Assembly: GCA_010093605.1 (NCBI GenBank)
Contig: MU004194.1
Location: 667,793 to 731,792, forward strand
From: Lophium mytilinum
Taxonomy: Eukaryota > Ascomycota > Dothideomycetes > Mytilinidiales > Mytilinidiaceae
Reading direction: 5' to 3'
Length of the DNA: 64,000 nucleotides
Positions within the stretch are counted from its first letter, which is position 1. Each line of letters begins with the position of its first letter. The notes under the pieces were generated by a model, which did not search any database, was not told where the DNA came from, and saw nothing but the letters and a program-made list of their open reading frames with translations. Below are positions 54,904-64,000 of the stretch, piece by piece. Position numbers and translations under genes: made by a program.

Positions 54904-57606
54904 ATGTCCGATCCCAGCGCGGCACCACCGGCCGAGCAGACCTTCATTGATTTGAAGGTCCTGTCTCCTTCCACCGAGGTCGATGGCGACATGTACTTCA
55001 AGGAGCTTCCGGCGTCAACGACGGTGGCCCAGCTGAAGCTCAAGATCAAGGATCTGATTGCCACAAAGCCCGCGGTGGAGCGTATGAGGCTGATCTATAG
55101 AGGGCGGGTCATGGCAAAGGAGTCAGACACCATGACTGATGTATTTGGCCGCGATGAGGTAAATGAGTGCTCCTCTTGTCTGGCTTGAACTCTGAGATTA
55201 ATCATGTACTAGATCCGCGCTTCAAGTGAACAGAGCCTGCATCTTGTCCTCCGCGAATTCGTCCATTCGTCCCATCCTCACAACCCCAGTAGCACGTCCT
55301 CCACGCCCATTCCCCGAAACTCGATAAATCCAGCCCCTCGCTCGGCTACTGTACCTCCCCAGAACCCCTTCCGAACTGGTCCTCCTTCCCCCGCACTCGG
55401 AGGCCCGATCCCTCCACCCCAAACGAATCCCTTCAGAGCTCCAGCTCAAGGCCGTCAACCCTTACAACCACACCAGAACCACGTACCGCACTTGCATCAT
55501 CATCACCACCATAACGCGTTCCCTCACTTGCAACCGTTTCCGTTCCCAATGAACGGCCAACCAGGAGTGCCGCCACAGCTACCCATTCCGCCTGAGCTTC
55601 AAAACCTCCTACAGCAGCAGGTGCAGCAGCAAGCGCAAGCAGCAGGGCAGCTCGGCACTGACCCGAATGGGCCCCAACAAAATGGACAAACTACACCCGA
55701 GCAACAAAACGGGGCGGAATCAGGGACCCAAACCAACGGCAGAGCACCAGGCACAAGGAACGCTTTCCAGGACTACGTAGCTCGTCAACAACAGCAGAGG
55801 GCTGCTACAGGTTCCCCCGGAGCGGGACTCAACGGGGCCAATGCTATTCCTGGCGACAATAGGGAGCTGGGAAATGGACCACCGCCTGGATCACCTTATG
55901 GCGGAATACCACCAAACAGCTCTAGCACCATCAGGCATGAAGGCATAGGTCCAAATGGACAGCGCTGGACTATGACCGTGAACAGCACCAATGTTACCAC
56001 TGGCCCTGGTCAACAACCTCCCAACTTCGGCCGCGCATTTGCCCACCCTCCACATATGCCCCTTCCTCCGTTCCTGAATGGACGAATTGGAACTCCTAAT
56101 CCCAACAGACAGGTCTACCCTAATATGGACCGAGATCTAGCTAGGATTCGATCGAGTTTGCAGGCAGCCCAGCGGGAAATGGAGAACATTAGGTTGCTTA
56201 TAAATGCCGACTCTGGGGAATTGACGGCAAATGGTACGACTACAGCTTCGAGTACGCCGACCTGGCGACACGGAACAGTAAGACAGCACATGCAGAACCT
56301 CCTCGGTAATCTGGACGAGTTACAAACCGCATTGAATTCCCTTGTTGCGGATCCCCAATTGGCGCGTAATCGGGATATAGTCTCTCTGCAAATGCTGAAT
56401 AACAGTTTGAGACAACAAGCAGATGGCCTGGTCGAAAGCATTGATCGCCTCCAAGAAAACGTGGAGAGTTCTCGAGCAACTAATACGAATGGCACCGCAG
56501 ACACTAATCCTACTCCGACTCCAACCTTGATCAATTCTTCGAATCAACCCCAGCAGCCAACTTCGACTGAAACAAGTGCCCAAACAACAGCCACCGCGCC
56601 CGGCCCAGAACTATTCCTCCTTTCTGGCCCTCAAGGACCCGTCGGCCTTCTCTTCGACGAGAGGGGCACTTACACAACTGCTCCATTCTCTCCAACCCTC
56701 CCCTTTGATACGTTCAATCAGCAATTTAATGCGAACCGCCAAGTTCTTGCGGGGTTCGTAAATCAAGTTGCCCAGATATATCAAGCACAGCCCGCTGCCA
56801 ATCCTGTCCCAGGTCAAAACCAGCAACCTCAGAATGCAAATCCGAACCCTGCCGCACAACCCGGTCAGCCCGCCGCACAGCAGGCACAACCAGGCCAGGC
56901 GGCAGAGCCTCCACAGAACGGTTTCGGAGTGGCAACGCATTTCTGGCTTCTATTCAAACTCCTCGCTTTCATCTACCTCTTTGCCGGTGGCAGTGGCTGG
57001 CGTAGGCCAGTCATGATGGGAATTACTGGCATCATTGTCTATCTTGCGCAGCTCGGCCTATTTGAGAATCAATTTGATAGAGTGCGCCGACATTTTGAAG
57101 CACTTCTTCCTATTGCGGAGCGTGAGGTCGGCCCTGGCCAGCGACCGAGGCCAGAGGCTCCCCAGGGCGGCGACTCGCGCCGTGTCCCTTCGCCCGAGGA
57201 GACTGCGCAGCGATTGATAAGAGAGCATGAGGAGCGGGAAAGAGGGTGGATGCGGGAAAGAATACGAGTTGTGGAACGCGCGGTTGCGCTTTTCGTGGCG
57301 AGTCTTTGGCCTGGGCTGGGTGAAAGGATGGTTAGGGCGAGAGAGGAGCGAGTTGCGGCGGAACGGAGGGAGGAGGAGAGATTAGCGGCGGAAGAGCAGG
57401 CAAGGATTGAGAGAGAAGCCAAGGAAAAGGAAGAGGCTGAGGGCGAGAAGGCCGAGGGTGAGCAAGCCGAGAGCGAAGGAACTAGAGAGGAGGGTGAGGC
57501 GAGTAGTAGTGATAAGGGAAAGGAAAAGGCCACCATCCCTGAAGCTGGAGAGGCTTCAGGGTCCGAGGCGTTGCCTACGATAGATAAGGAGGTGACGGCC
57601 CAGTAA
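54904..57606 (+). CDS. ubiquitin-like ER membrane protein, Herp/Usa1 type
   Basis: Two exons, 54904-55158 and 55213-57606, join in phase 0 to give 882 residues. A ubiquitin-like domain is at about 15-98 (FIDLKVLSPSTEVDGDM, ERMRLIYRGRVMAKESD, QSLHLVLREF). A long Gln/Asn/Pro-rich low-complexity region with a His run (HLHHHHHHN) follows, then a short helical block at about 300-420, two membrane helices at about 660-700 (FWLLFKLLAFIYLFAGG, MMGITGIIVYLAQLGLF), and a charged Glu/Lys coiled coil with acidic tail. This matches Herp/Usa1-type scaffolds of the Hrd1 ERAD ligase. The assignment rests on layout and the UBL. It complements the Ubx2-like gene at 7713. Confidence 0.83.
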
Positions 57607-58026
57607 GGACATTTCTGAGCGTATATGTTCTTCTGACGATGGTAGCGTTTTAAGGGCGTTTAACGGCTTGAAAACATCGATATCATGCTTTGCAAGCAGT
57701 GGGGGAGGGATGTATCATAGGAAGGTTCCCTTCGTGTAGCACACTTTCGGCCCTCAGGTTAGTTTCACTATGGACATATCTTTCGTACGCTTTGTACGGC
57801 TTAGAACAAACTTCCTGATAGGTTTTCTTATCCTGACCCGTTACGGGATCCCACCGATTGTCTAGAGGTCTCCGGAAGGTCACATGATGCTGCTTAGAAG
57901 AAGCGGCTAGCTCATCTTTCTAACCGACTCCGACTCCGACTGCGAGTCCTTGCTAACTATGTACTGTGAGACGGTCTGTCCTCCCTTCTACGCATCCCCC
58001 TATCCACAAGTAACAACCGGTGGGGC

Positions 58027-58036
58027 CATATATAGG
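58027..58036 (+). promoter_or_regulatory. TATA-like box for FAD monooxygenase gene
   Basis: catatatagg lies about 330 bases before the ATG at 58358. The distance is long, so a leader of about 300 bases is implied. The assignment is tentative. Confidence 0.4.
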
Positions 58037-58207
58037 CAGAGGCGCTCGCCGTTGCTTCACAGTAAAGCTGCAAATTCAATACCCCTGTATCTCTGTGACG
58101 CGTAACCACTTCGGTACGGCCGTATACAATCCGCAACCCAAACTATAACCAGTCGACCATACAGCCATCGTGGACGTCAGCACTACCAGATATCATACAC
58201 CACAATC

Positions 58208-58246
58208 ACCAAGAGCTTCACCAAGAACTTCACCAAGAGCTTCTAC
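58208..58246 (+). repeat. 15-nt direct repeat in 5' leader
   Basis: Three copies of a caccaagarcttcac-type unit lie in tandem within the probable 5' leader of the monooxygenase gene. Confidence 0.7.
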
Positions 58247-58357
58247 ATCTCCTTCTTTCCGTCTCACATCTTCACAACTCGTCTTTCTTCTATCATTCTA
58301 TCATCGAAAACCTACTTATCCAACCATCTCCCACATCCACTCAACTCCCCCCAAAAG

Positions 58358-59628
58358 ATGCCTCCCCTCACCATCGCAATCATCGGCGCCGGCCCCGGCG
58401 GCCTTCTCCTCGCCCGCCTCCTCCAGCGCTCCTCCACCCCCATCGCCGTCGCCATCTTCGAAAGCGACCCCTCCCCAACCACCCGCTCGCAGGGCGGCAC
58501 GCTCGACCTGCGTCCCGGCGGCGGGCTCAAGGCCATGCGCGAAGCCGGCCTCTGGGACGAGTTCTGCGCCCACGCGCGCTGGAGCGGCGAGGCGCTGAAG
58601 GTCGTTGATAAGAAGCTCGTTACGTGGTTGAGCCGCAGCGGTGGCAGCCAGACGGAGCCAAGGGAGTGGGGCGCGGCGCCGGAGATTGATCGGAGGGTAT
58701 TGCGGGATGTGTTGCTGGGGAGTGTGGGGGAGGAGGTGGTGAGGTGGGGGAGGAAGGTTGCGAGTGTGGAGGTAGAGGGGGAGATGGGGATGGGGGTGGT
58801 GAGGTTTGCGGAGGGGGGGGAGGAGGGGGGGTTTGATCTGGTCGTGGGCGCGGATGGGTGCTGGAGTAGGGTTAGGGGGGCGGTTTCGGAGGTCAAGCCG
58901 TACTATTCGGGGATTGGGGGGTTTTCGTTTTCGATCTCGGAGTGTGAGAGGAGGGCGCCGGAGGTGTGGAGGCTGGTGGATGGGGGAAGTGTGTTTGGGT
59001 ATTCGGATAGCAAGGGCAGGTGCTGGGGGATGGGAGTGTGAATGTGTCGGCGTGGGGGTTGAAAGGTGAAGCTTGGATGAGGGAGAGTGAGTATGATGTC
59101 CATGATCTGGAGCAAGCGAGGGAGGGAGTGAAGAGGGAGTATGCAGGGTGGGCGAAAGAGTTGACGAATATGCTGGATGCTGTGGATGACGATGTTGCGC
59201 CGAGGTCGCTGTATATGCTCCCGGTTGACTTCTCGTGGGAGCATAAGAGGGGGGTCACGTTGTTAGGAGATGCTGCTCATGTCATGACGCCGTTTGCAGG
59301 GATTGGAGTCAATATGGCGATGCAGGATGCGATGGAGCTGGCGCATGCTATCATCGATGCTGCCAAAGAGGCGGAAGAGCTAGCTGGGAAGGACGTCCTG
59401 GACGACAAAATGAGGAGGTATGAGAAAGAACTGTTTCCGAGGATGCACGCGGCACAAGAGATCACGGACGGCGCGACGAAAGATATGTACTTCACGGAGG
59501 GAGCACCAAGGACCTCAATACACCGGTGGTGCTCTAGAGTTGCAGGGCACGACATGCCACCTCTTCTCAGGCCTCTTTTCACGGCGGGACTATACACTTA
59601 CTTTTTCTTTTTCAAAATGTTTGTCTGA
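58358..59628 (+). CDS. FAD-dependent monooxygenase, reading frame broken near 59010
   Basis: The N-terminal part (58358 to the stop at 59041) has the FAD-binding GxGxxG in IAIIGAGPGGLLLARLL, the segment SQGGTLDLRPGGGLKAM, and DLVVGADGCWSRVR. The C-terminal part in the shifted frame (from about 59011 to 59628) has GVTLLGDAAHVMTPFAGIGV, the second FAD motif. Together they make one class-A flavoprotein hydroxylase (TetX/salicylate-hydroxylase-like) of about 420 residues. The frame changes between 59005 and 59020. Either a one-base loss in a G-rich stretch occurred, or a 47-nt GT-AG intron (58969-59010 region, ending at ggatag) is removed. The intron would delete a strand normally kept in the family, so a frameshift or assembly error looks likelier. 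The DNA from 58.68 to 59.05 kb is very G-rich on this strand. Confidence 0.72.
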
Positions 59629-59821
59629 AAATCATCGTTGAAAAGACTCCCTTCCGAGCTTGTCTTAGATTTGTTGCTTCCGCCATTGCGCATGCAACAG
59701 CTTGTAGTAGCATTTCATATCCCCGCTATGTGTCGTATTCCAAGCAGTCAATAAGGATGAATGTACCGCTTCTTCGCTTGTCTCTGTCAATTACTAGCTG
59801 CTTATCCGTAGATGTTCTTGA
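59629..59821. other. short intergenic
   Basis: This is the 3' flank between converging genes. Nothing is seen. Confidence 0.5.
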
Positions 59822-61468
59822 TTATGCGACAGAGCAGCTGTCGCACACATAATGGCCGCAGTTTGGACAGGAAGGATACATCGCGATGGTGAACGGCCCG
59901 AACAAACAAGCACAACAGTAAAATTCAATAGCTGTACTTATATGGGGAGCAATTTGAGGCAGAAGCCGAATGCGTTTGAAATCCGAAACGCAATCTGAAA
60001 AGTTCGAATCTTGTGGCAATTTGGCTAGAGCATTGATGGCATCGTTTTGCGGCGCGTCTTGGAGACTTATACGCTGGTATTGCATGCCACATTCCCCACT
60101 GCCATTCTAGGTTAACATTGGCGACGGGCTAGAAGCTGGAGGCTAAGAAGAGCGGAGAGGATTACCAGGTTATATGGTCATCGGCATTTCCAGCATTCAA
60201 ATTGCCACAACTCGGACAACACTGGTCATTGATGGCATCGTCCGAGAAAAGAGCTGCCATCAGTATTCGCCGTCCAGGTCGAAAGCTACATTTGAAAGGG
60301 CCGTTCCGGGATATTTCTTTCCTCGTCGTCGCATCCTGTAGTACGTACTGTTTTCCGGCGATACGGTCTAATCCTGGCATACCTCTGAAGCGCGCAAGGA
60401 GGACATTCTCGAATATCTATTTGGGAGCATGTCAGGCACGGTAACAGGTGGCACATTGAGCAAGGGTCTTCAACCTACATCCCAGTTTTCAACAAGCTCT
60501 AAAGGCATCCTAGTAACTCTCCCTATAGCATCGTCGAAGATGATAGGCTGCTCACTCCAAGGTTCAAGAAGGCGAGGTAGCTGGGAGTTGATGTAAGTCA
60601 CGCCTTTCCAAGTTTCGTAACTTATCTTGCTGTTCACCTTTTTAGAACTAATTACCTAATGAACAAGTAATGCGCAAGGATGAATATGACTTACCAGATG
60701 TTTCTAAGCTTCTGAAGGAACTCTTCGCGGAACATCGTCAACCTATACGCCCACTATTAGTCACTGCAAAAACTACACGACTAGGCACTTACGCACAGAG
60801 CCATTCAGCACAAGGCGCAATCATTCGGCCCTCCAGCTGCTCCAGTCGTTTAGTTAGAGCTTCCAACTCGGCCGATTGCTGGGCAGAACAGGCCTCTTGT
60901 CGACTGCACGTTTCTTCAGCCTGGCTGCGCAATCGCTCATCGGTCATGATGAAGGAATTTCTAAAACCATCAACCAATATGTCAGCAACCTTATTATTGA
61001 GAAAAAGTTATTGGCATGGTCTTACAAGTGTGCTGAAACCAACAAAACGGTGATCGACTGCGTCCGATCCCTGATATCCGTCCGAAACTGCTCCACGCAG
61101 TCCATATGCGAGTTTCGCCAATGCAGCTTCCAAAAGGCCTCGCGAACAGCGTTCCCACCATCAATTCTCGACTTTCCAAGATGCTTACTGTACTTCTCAA
61201 TCTTATCATGAAACGCAACGATGAGATCATAGCAGTCCTGTGCCTTCAGCCTTGCGGTCTGACCCAGCGCGATATATCCCGAGGAGTTATCGCACGTGGC
61301 CGTAAGGTCTTTCAAGGTAGATAGAAGCCGCTGGAGGTTCCGAATATCGTCTACGGCCTTCTGGTAGTCTCGGGCGGAGCCGCGGCTTTCGTCCAGAGTT
61401 TCGAGAAGGTCCCGGAGGATCTGGCATAGGGATATGATATCCCCGACGGCGCCAAATGTGATGGGCAT
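59822..61468 (-). CDS. fungal STAND-type N-terminal domain + ubiquitin-like domain + zinc ribbons
   Basis: Six exons (61468-61026, 60960-60793, 60742-60695, 60629-60479, 60416-60166, 60098-59822) give 445 residues with consistent phases. The N-terminus (MPITFGAVGDIISLCQILRD, LETLDESRGSARDYQKAV) matches the helical domain that often leads fungal NLR/STAND proteins. A coiled coil follows (QQSAELEALTKRLEQLEGR). Next is EQPIIFDDAIGRVTRMPLEL, then a ubiquitin-like domain (KQYVLQDATTRKEISRNG, FRPGRRILMAALF). It ends with a zinc ribbon CPSCG...TCGEC and a second Cys set CCAC...CPNC...CDSC. No NTPase domain is present. Some acceptors (60743, 60630, 60099) were chosen because nearer AGs create stops. 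The family is common in Pezizomycotina; its role is unknown, with immunity or allorecognition suggested by the first domain only. Confidence 0.8.
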
Positions 61469-61792
61469 GGCTCCTCGCTGGGGCGATAGTGTAAGAAGGC
61501 TTTGCGTAGTGGCGGGCTTTTGAGCATCTTATACTGTGGAACGCATTGATTAAGTAGCTGCCTTTCAAGAGGTGTGTTGTCAGGCTGAAATGCGCCTTGC
61601 CTTAGCGTGCATGACACCCTTCAGGCTTAGCGTAAATATGGGAGGGAAGTGACACGATTGGACCAGTCTTTGTCCCCTGCTAAGTTATAGAGGTGATCCG
61701 AAATAGTCAATAGCATGACTTTTGAGGACATGGCTTCTTGCATACTCGTTCGTCACATAAGTTCTCCTACAAAAGTTCATATCCTATATGTG
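61469..61792. other. intergenic
   Basis: This is the promoter of the STAND-N/UBL gene and the 3' flank of the NucA/NucB-domain gene. No other feature is seen. Confidence 0.5.
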
Positions 61793-64000
61793 TTAAATGA
61801 CCGTTAGAAGAACCACCAACAAAGCTCCTGCAAAGACCTTGAAAGCTTCGAGATCAATCCGGCCGGCGGCATTGGTTGTCTGAATCTCCATCGGGGTGCT
61901 CGTAGCATCCGTAGGCAGCATCGTTGACGACGCTGACAATGTAGCACTACTACCACCACCTTTACCGCCGCCACCAAGGCCACTCCATATCAACGCTCCT
62001 AGACCGGCGCCTGATGTCGTAGATTCGGGTGCCGATGTAGCGAGCTGGAATAATGGCGTCGAAGGGGAAGCTGGTGACCCAGGGATACTTAGGACGCTAG
62101 CTTGCGGAGGTCCCGAGATTGACGGTGCACTCGACGGCGAATGAGAAGCAGTTAGAGTATTGAACTCAGAAATTTCCGAGCCAGAAGGCAAGCCTTCTGC
62201 CGTGTCTGAAAATTCGTAGACGGTGACGCTGGATTCGAAGTGTGCGGCTGATGTTGCAAGGATCGTGGGCCGGTTCGGAGACGGAGTAGTAGTCGGAGGG
62301 GAGTTGTGGGACTCGGAAGGCGTGGAGATGCTGCTTTCTACATGTACCACAAGCGGAGATGTGAGAAACTCTGCTGATGATGGCTGTGTAGAAGATGATT
62401 CGGCGGGGACAGATTTGGAGCCGCTTGGCTCATCACTTGACGTTGAGGAGGTCGAGATTACTGATGTTCTTTCAGAGTGGGTAGCTTGGGACTCGGGACA
62501 GAACGTCGTTACAATGGTTTTGCCGCTGATTACAGTTGTGACAGGGTACGTTTCAGATTGCGGTGACGAATGAGTGCTTGCAGCCTTGGAGCTCGCATCC
62601 TTGCCACCGAATGTTGTAGTCGAGATGTTGAAGTTGACAGGGCCGAATTCTACTTTGTAAGAATCCTCTTTCAAAATTGCGTTGGTAGTCTCTGTAACTA
62701 GCGAAACGCCGTAGCCAACTTCACTAAGAGTGAAAGATAGGATATATGTTGAGCCGGACGATGGGGCGGATGTTCTACCGCATGTGAGCAAACATAAGCT
62801 TGTGAGACCAAAGTGACTTACACAGAGAACGTTTCTCCTTGATTGTCGATGATATGAACATTCAGGATTACTGAATTCGGAGGAAACGATACGGACATGT
62901 GGTACCTATGTAATGGTCAGTAGCAAACTCTAGTATATAGCACTCATGCCTTGTGACTGACGTTCCAGCAATAACGTCTCCTAGCCCGATAATCAATTTG
63001 CCGGTTTTACTGGGGTCATCCGGAGGATAGAAAACGCCCTGAGAGTGAGCCAGATCTTCTTGTCTCTTCCTAAACCTCGTGCATCCCGGTATATCGTCCT
63101 CGTGCACGGTATCGCAATCGATACCCGTAATCTTGACTAGGAACGGATCGCCTTTCTTCATTTTGTAAGCCTCGTAAAACGGTCCCAAGTAGCTGCCCTG
63201 TGCGCCATTCTGGAAATCCGTAATGCAACCGACGTGAGCACGTTGGCCATTCTGTTGTTTGCCGCCCTCTTGAGCGGATGAGAATGGATACTCGTCGCAG
63301 GAGAGCTTATAGCCTTTATTCGGACCATCGGCTTTCGTCTGTCCCTCGCAGCATTTGCCGTCCTTGCACCGAGTCTGTTTGCGGTTTCCCGACTTTGGCC
63401 CAGCATAGTGTAGGACTTCCTGATTGACCGGTGCAGCACGCGCCCGGAGCCCCAAGCACATATTCGCGACCAGATCATCAGTGAGAACTGGAATATATGG
63501 GAAAAGAATGGTCGGCATTGCGCTAGCAGTACTCGATCTTGAGGTTTTCGGGCGTTTTGGAGATGTCGTGAGAGCGGACGATGTGGTCGTGCTTTCATCT
63601 GATGACGAGACCTTCGTGCTAGTAGCTCCTGGAGATGAAATGGTTCTTGTTGCAGACCCTCGAATTGACTCCCTCGGCGTAGAGGCCTTTGGAGTCGATG
63701 CTTTCGGAGTCGATGCCTTTAGAGTCGATGCCTTTGGAGTCGATGCCTTTGGAGTCGATGCCTTCGGAGTCGACGGCTTTGGAGTGGATACCCTTGGTGT
63801 TGAAACCTTCTCCGAGGGAGCCTTTGTTGACTCTTTTGGTAGCGAGATCTTAGGCGTCGACGTCGGGGGTTTAGAGGTCTTTGCGCTTGCTGGTTTAGAA
63901 CCTGCTGTTTGGCTTGGCTTCATGCCTATCTCCTTTTCTCCTCCAGGCGCCTGGCAGAAGTCTGTCTCTGCGCTACATGTCTGGCCCTCGGCACAGCCTT
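61793..64000 (-). CDS. NucA/NucB nuclease-domain surface protein, 5' end beyond window
   Basis: Readable exons are 64000(partial)-62962, 62905-62822 and 62774-61793, about 700 residues. The frame is open to the right edge, where it is Cys-rich (GCAEGQTCSAETDFCQAP), so the start is outside. A 15-nt repeat encodes Ser-Thr-Pro-Lys-Ala units. Next is a region like the NucA/NucB-type DNase domain: RCKDGKCCEGQ, KLSCDEYPFSSAQEGG, HVGCITDFQNGAQGSYLG. The C-terminal half is Ser/Thr/Pro-rich and ends in a hydrophobic tail (FKVFAGALLVVLLTVI) after IDLEAF, like a GPI or tail anchor. In fungi this domain often sits at the end of large GH18 chitinases related to killer-toxin subunits; the missing 5' part would tell. 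The donor GTCAGT at 62961 was preferred over a GC donor 12 bases further along the transcript. Confidence 0.75.
63676..63810 (-). repeat. 15-nt coding minisatellite, nine units
   Basis: Units of ggagtcgatgccttt (plus strand) repeat nine times with small changes, encoding Thr-Pro-Lys-Ala-Ser steps on the minus strand. It likely makes an extended O-glycosylated spacer. Copy number may vary between strains. Confidence 0.9.

Larger units (their letters stand above)
57607..58357. other. intergenic, promoter of FAD monooxygenase
   Basis: No gene is recognised. It contains a TATA-like element and a 15-nt repeat in the leader of the next gene. Confidence 0.5.

Noticed and set aside
62905-62950. GC-AG intron in the NucA/NucB-domain gene
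   Set aside because: A normal GT donor at 62961 gives the same phase and a 56-nt intron, so the non-canonical donor is not needed.
1-64000. tRNA, 5S rRNA or CRISPR-like arrays
   Set aside because: I looked for T-loop and 5S landmarks and for regularly spaced repeats with unique spacers and saw none; a covariance-model search would be decisive.

Overview
The window looks like chromosomal DNA of a filamentous ascomycete (Pezizomycotina). Genes carry short GT-AG introns of about 45-75 nt with recognisable branch sites. Coding regions are moderately GC-rich, genes lie on both strands without operons, and the protein families are typical of the group: LsdA/Rds1-like ferritin-fold protein, GH51 arabinofuranosidase, laccase, sugar porter, UstYa-like protein, SnoaL/dienelactone-hydrolase-like protein, and a fungal STAND-type N-terminal domain. 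Dothideomycetes is my guess from overall look only. I rebuilt splice models by hand by matching reading phase, splice sites and family motifs. No search was run.

Left third (1-26 kb), mostly ordinary and gene-dense: secreted ferritin-like protein (1123-2244 +); DLH/SnoaL-like protein (2667-4013 -); secreted GH51 arabinofuranosidase with six exons (4549-6941 -); Ubx2/FAF2-type ER protein (7713-9318 -); PAN3 with a newly placed CCCH finger exon pair (10481-12870 +); App1-like phosphatidate phosphatase (13972-15207 +); P450 (16195-17897 +); disordered protein with SILK and RVxF motifs (18086-19105 -); sugar porter (19440-21334 -); F-box protein (22063-23190 -); single-pass membrane protein with a lectin-like ectodomain (24085-25027 +); UstYa-like protein (25193-26174 -).

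Middle (26-43 kb), gene-poor and accessory: a small secreted protein with repeated HHK blocks is divergent from the UstYa-like gene. It is followed by a field of diverged repeats (28.5-30.8 kb, with further copies at 32.7, 34.3 and 35.1 kb) holding a decayed retrotransposon gag. Inside or beside that field lie an F-box/LRR-like gene and a membrane-protein gene whose 5' end is lost at a repeat edge. A laccase (36406-38448 -) precedes a 4.6 kb gene desert that contains a 49-bp-stem hairpin.

Right third (43-64 kb): SDR, methyltransferase-like protein, DUF1295 membrane reductase, an acidic nuclear-looking protein, F-box protein, mitochondrial phosphatidylserine decarboxylase, Herp/Usa1-like ubiquitin-like ER protein, FAD monooxygenase with a frame break, a six-exon gene joining a fungal STAND-type N-terminal domain to a ubiquitin-like domain and zinc ribbons, and, running off the right edge, a NucA/NucB-nuclease-domain surface protein with a 15-nt coding minisatellite.

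Functional links: two ERAD factors (Ubx2-like and Herp/Usa1-like) and two phospholipid enzymes (App1-like, PSD1) are housekeeping. Arabinofuranosidase, laccase and sugar porter fit plant-matter use. The most promising accessory candidates are the UstYa-like/HHK-repeat pair, the STAND-N/UBL gene next to the NucA/NucB protein, and the repeat field with its hairpin.
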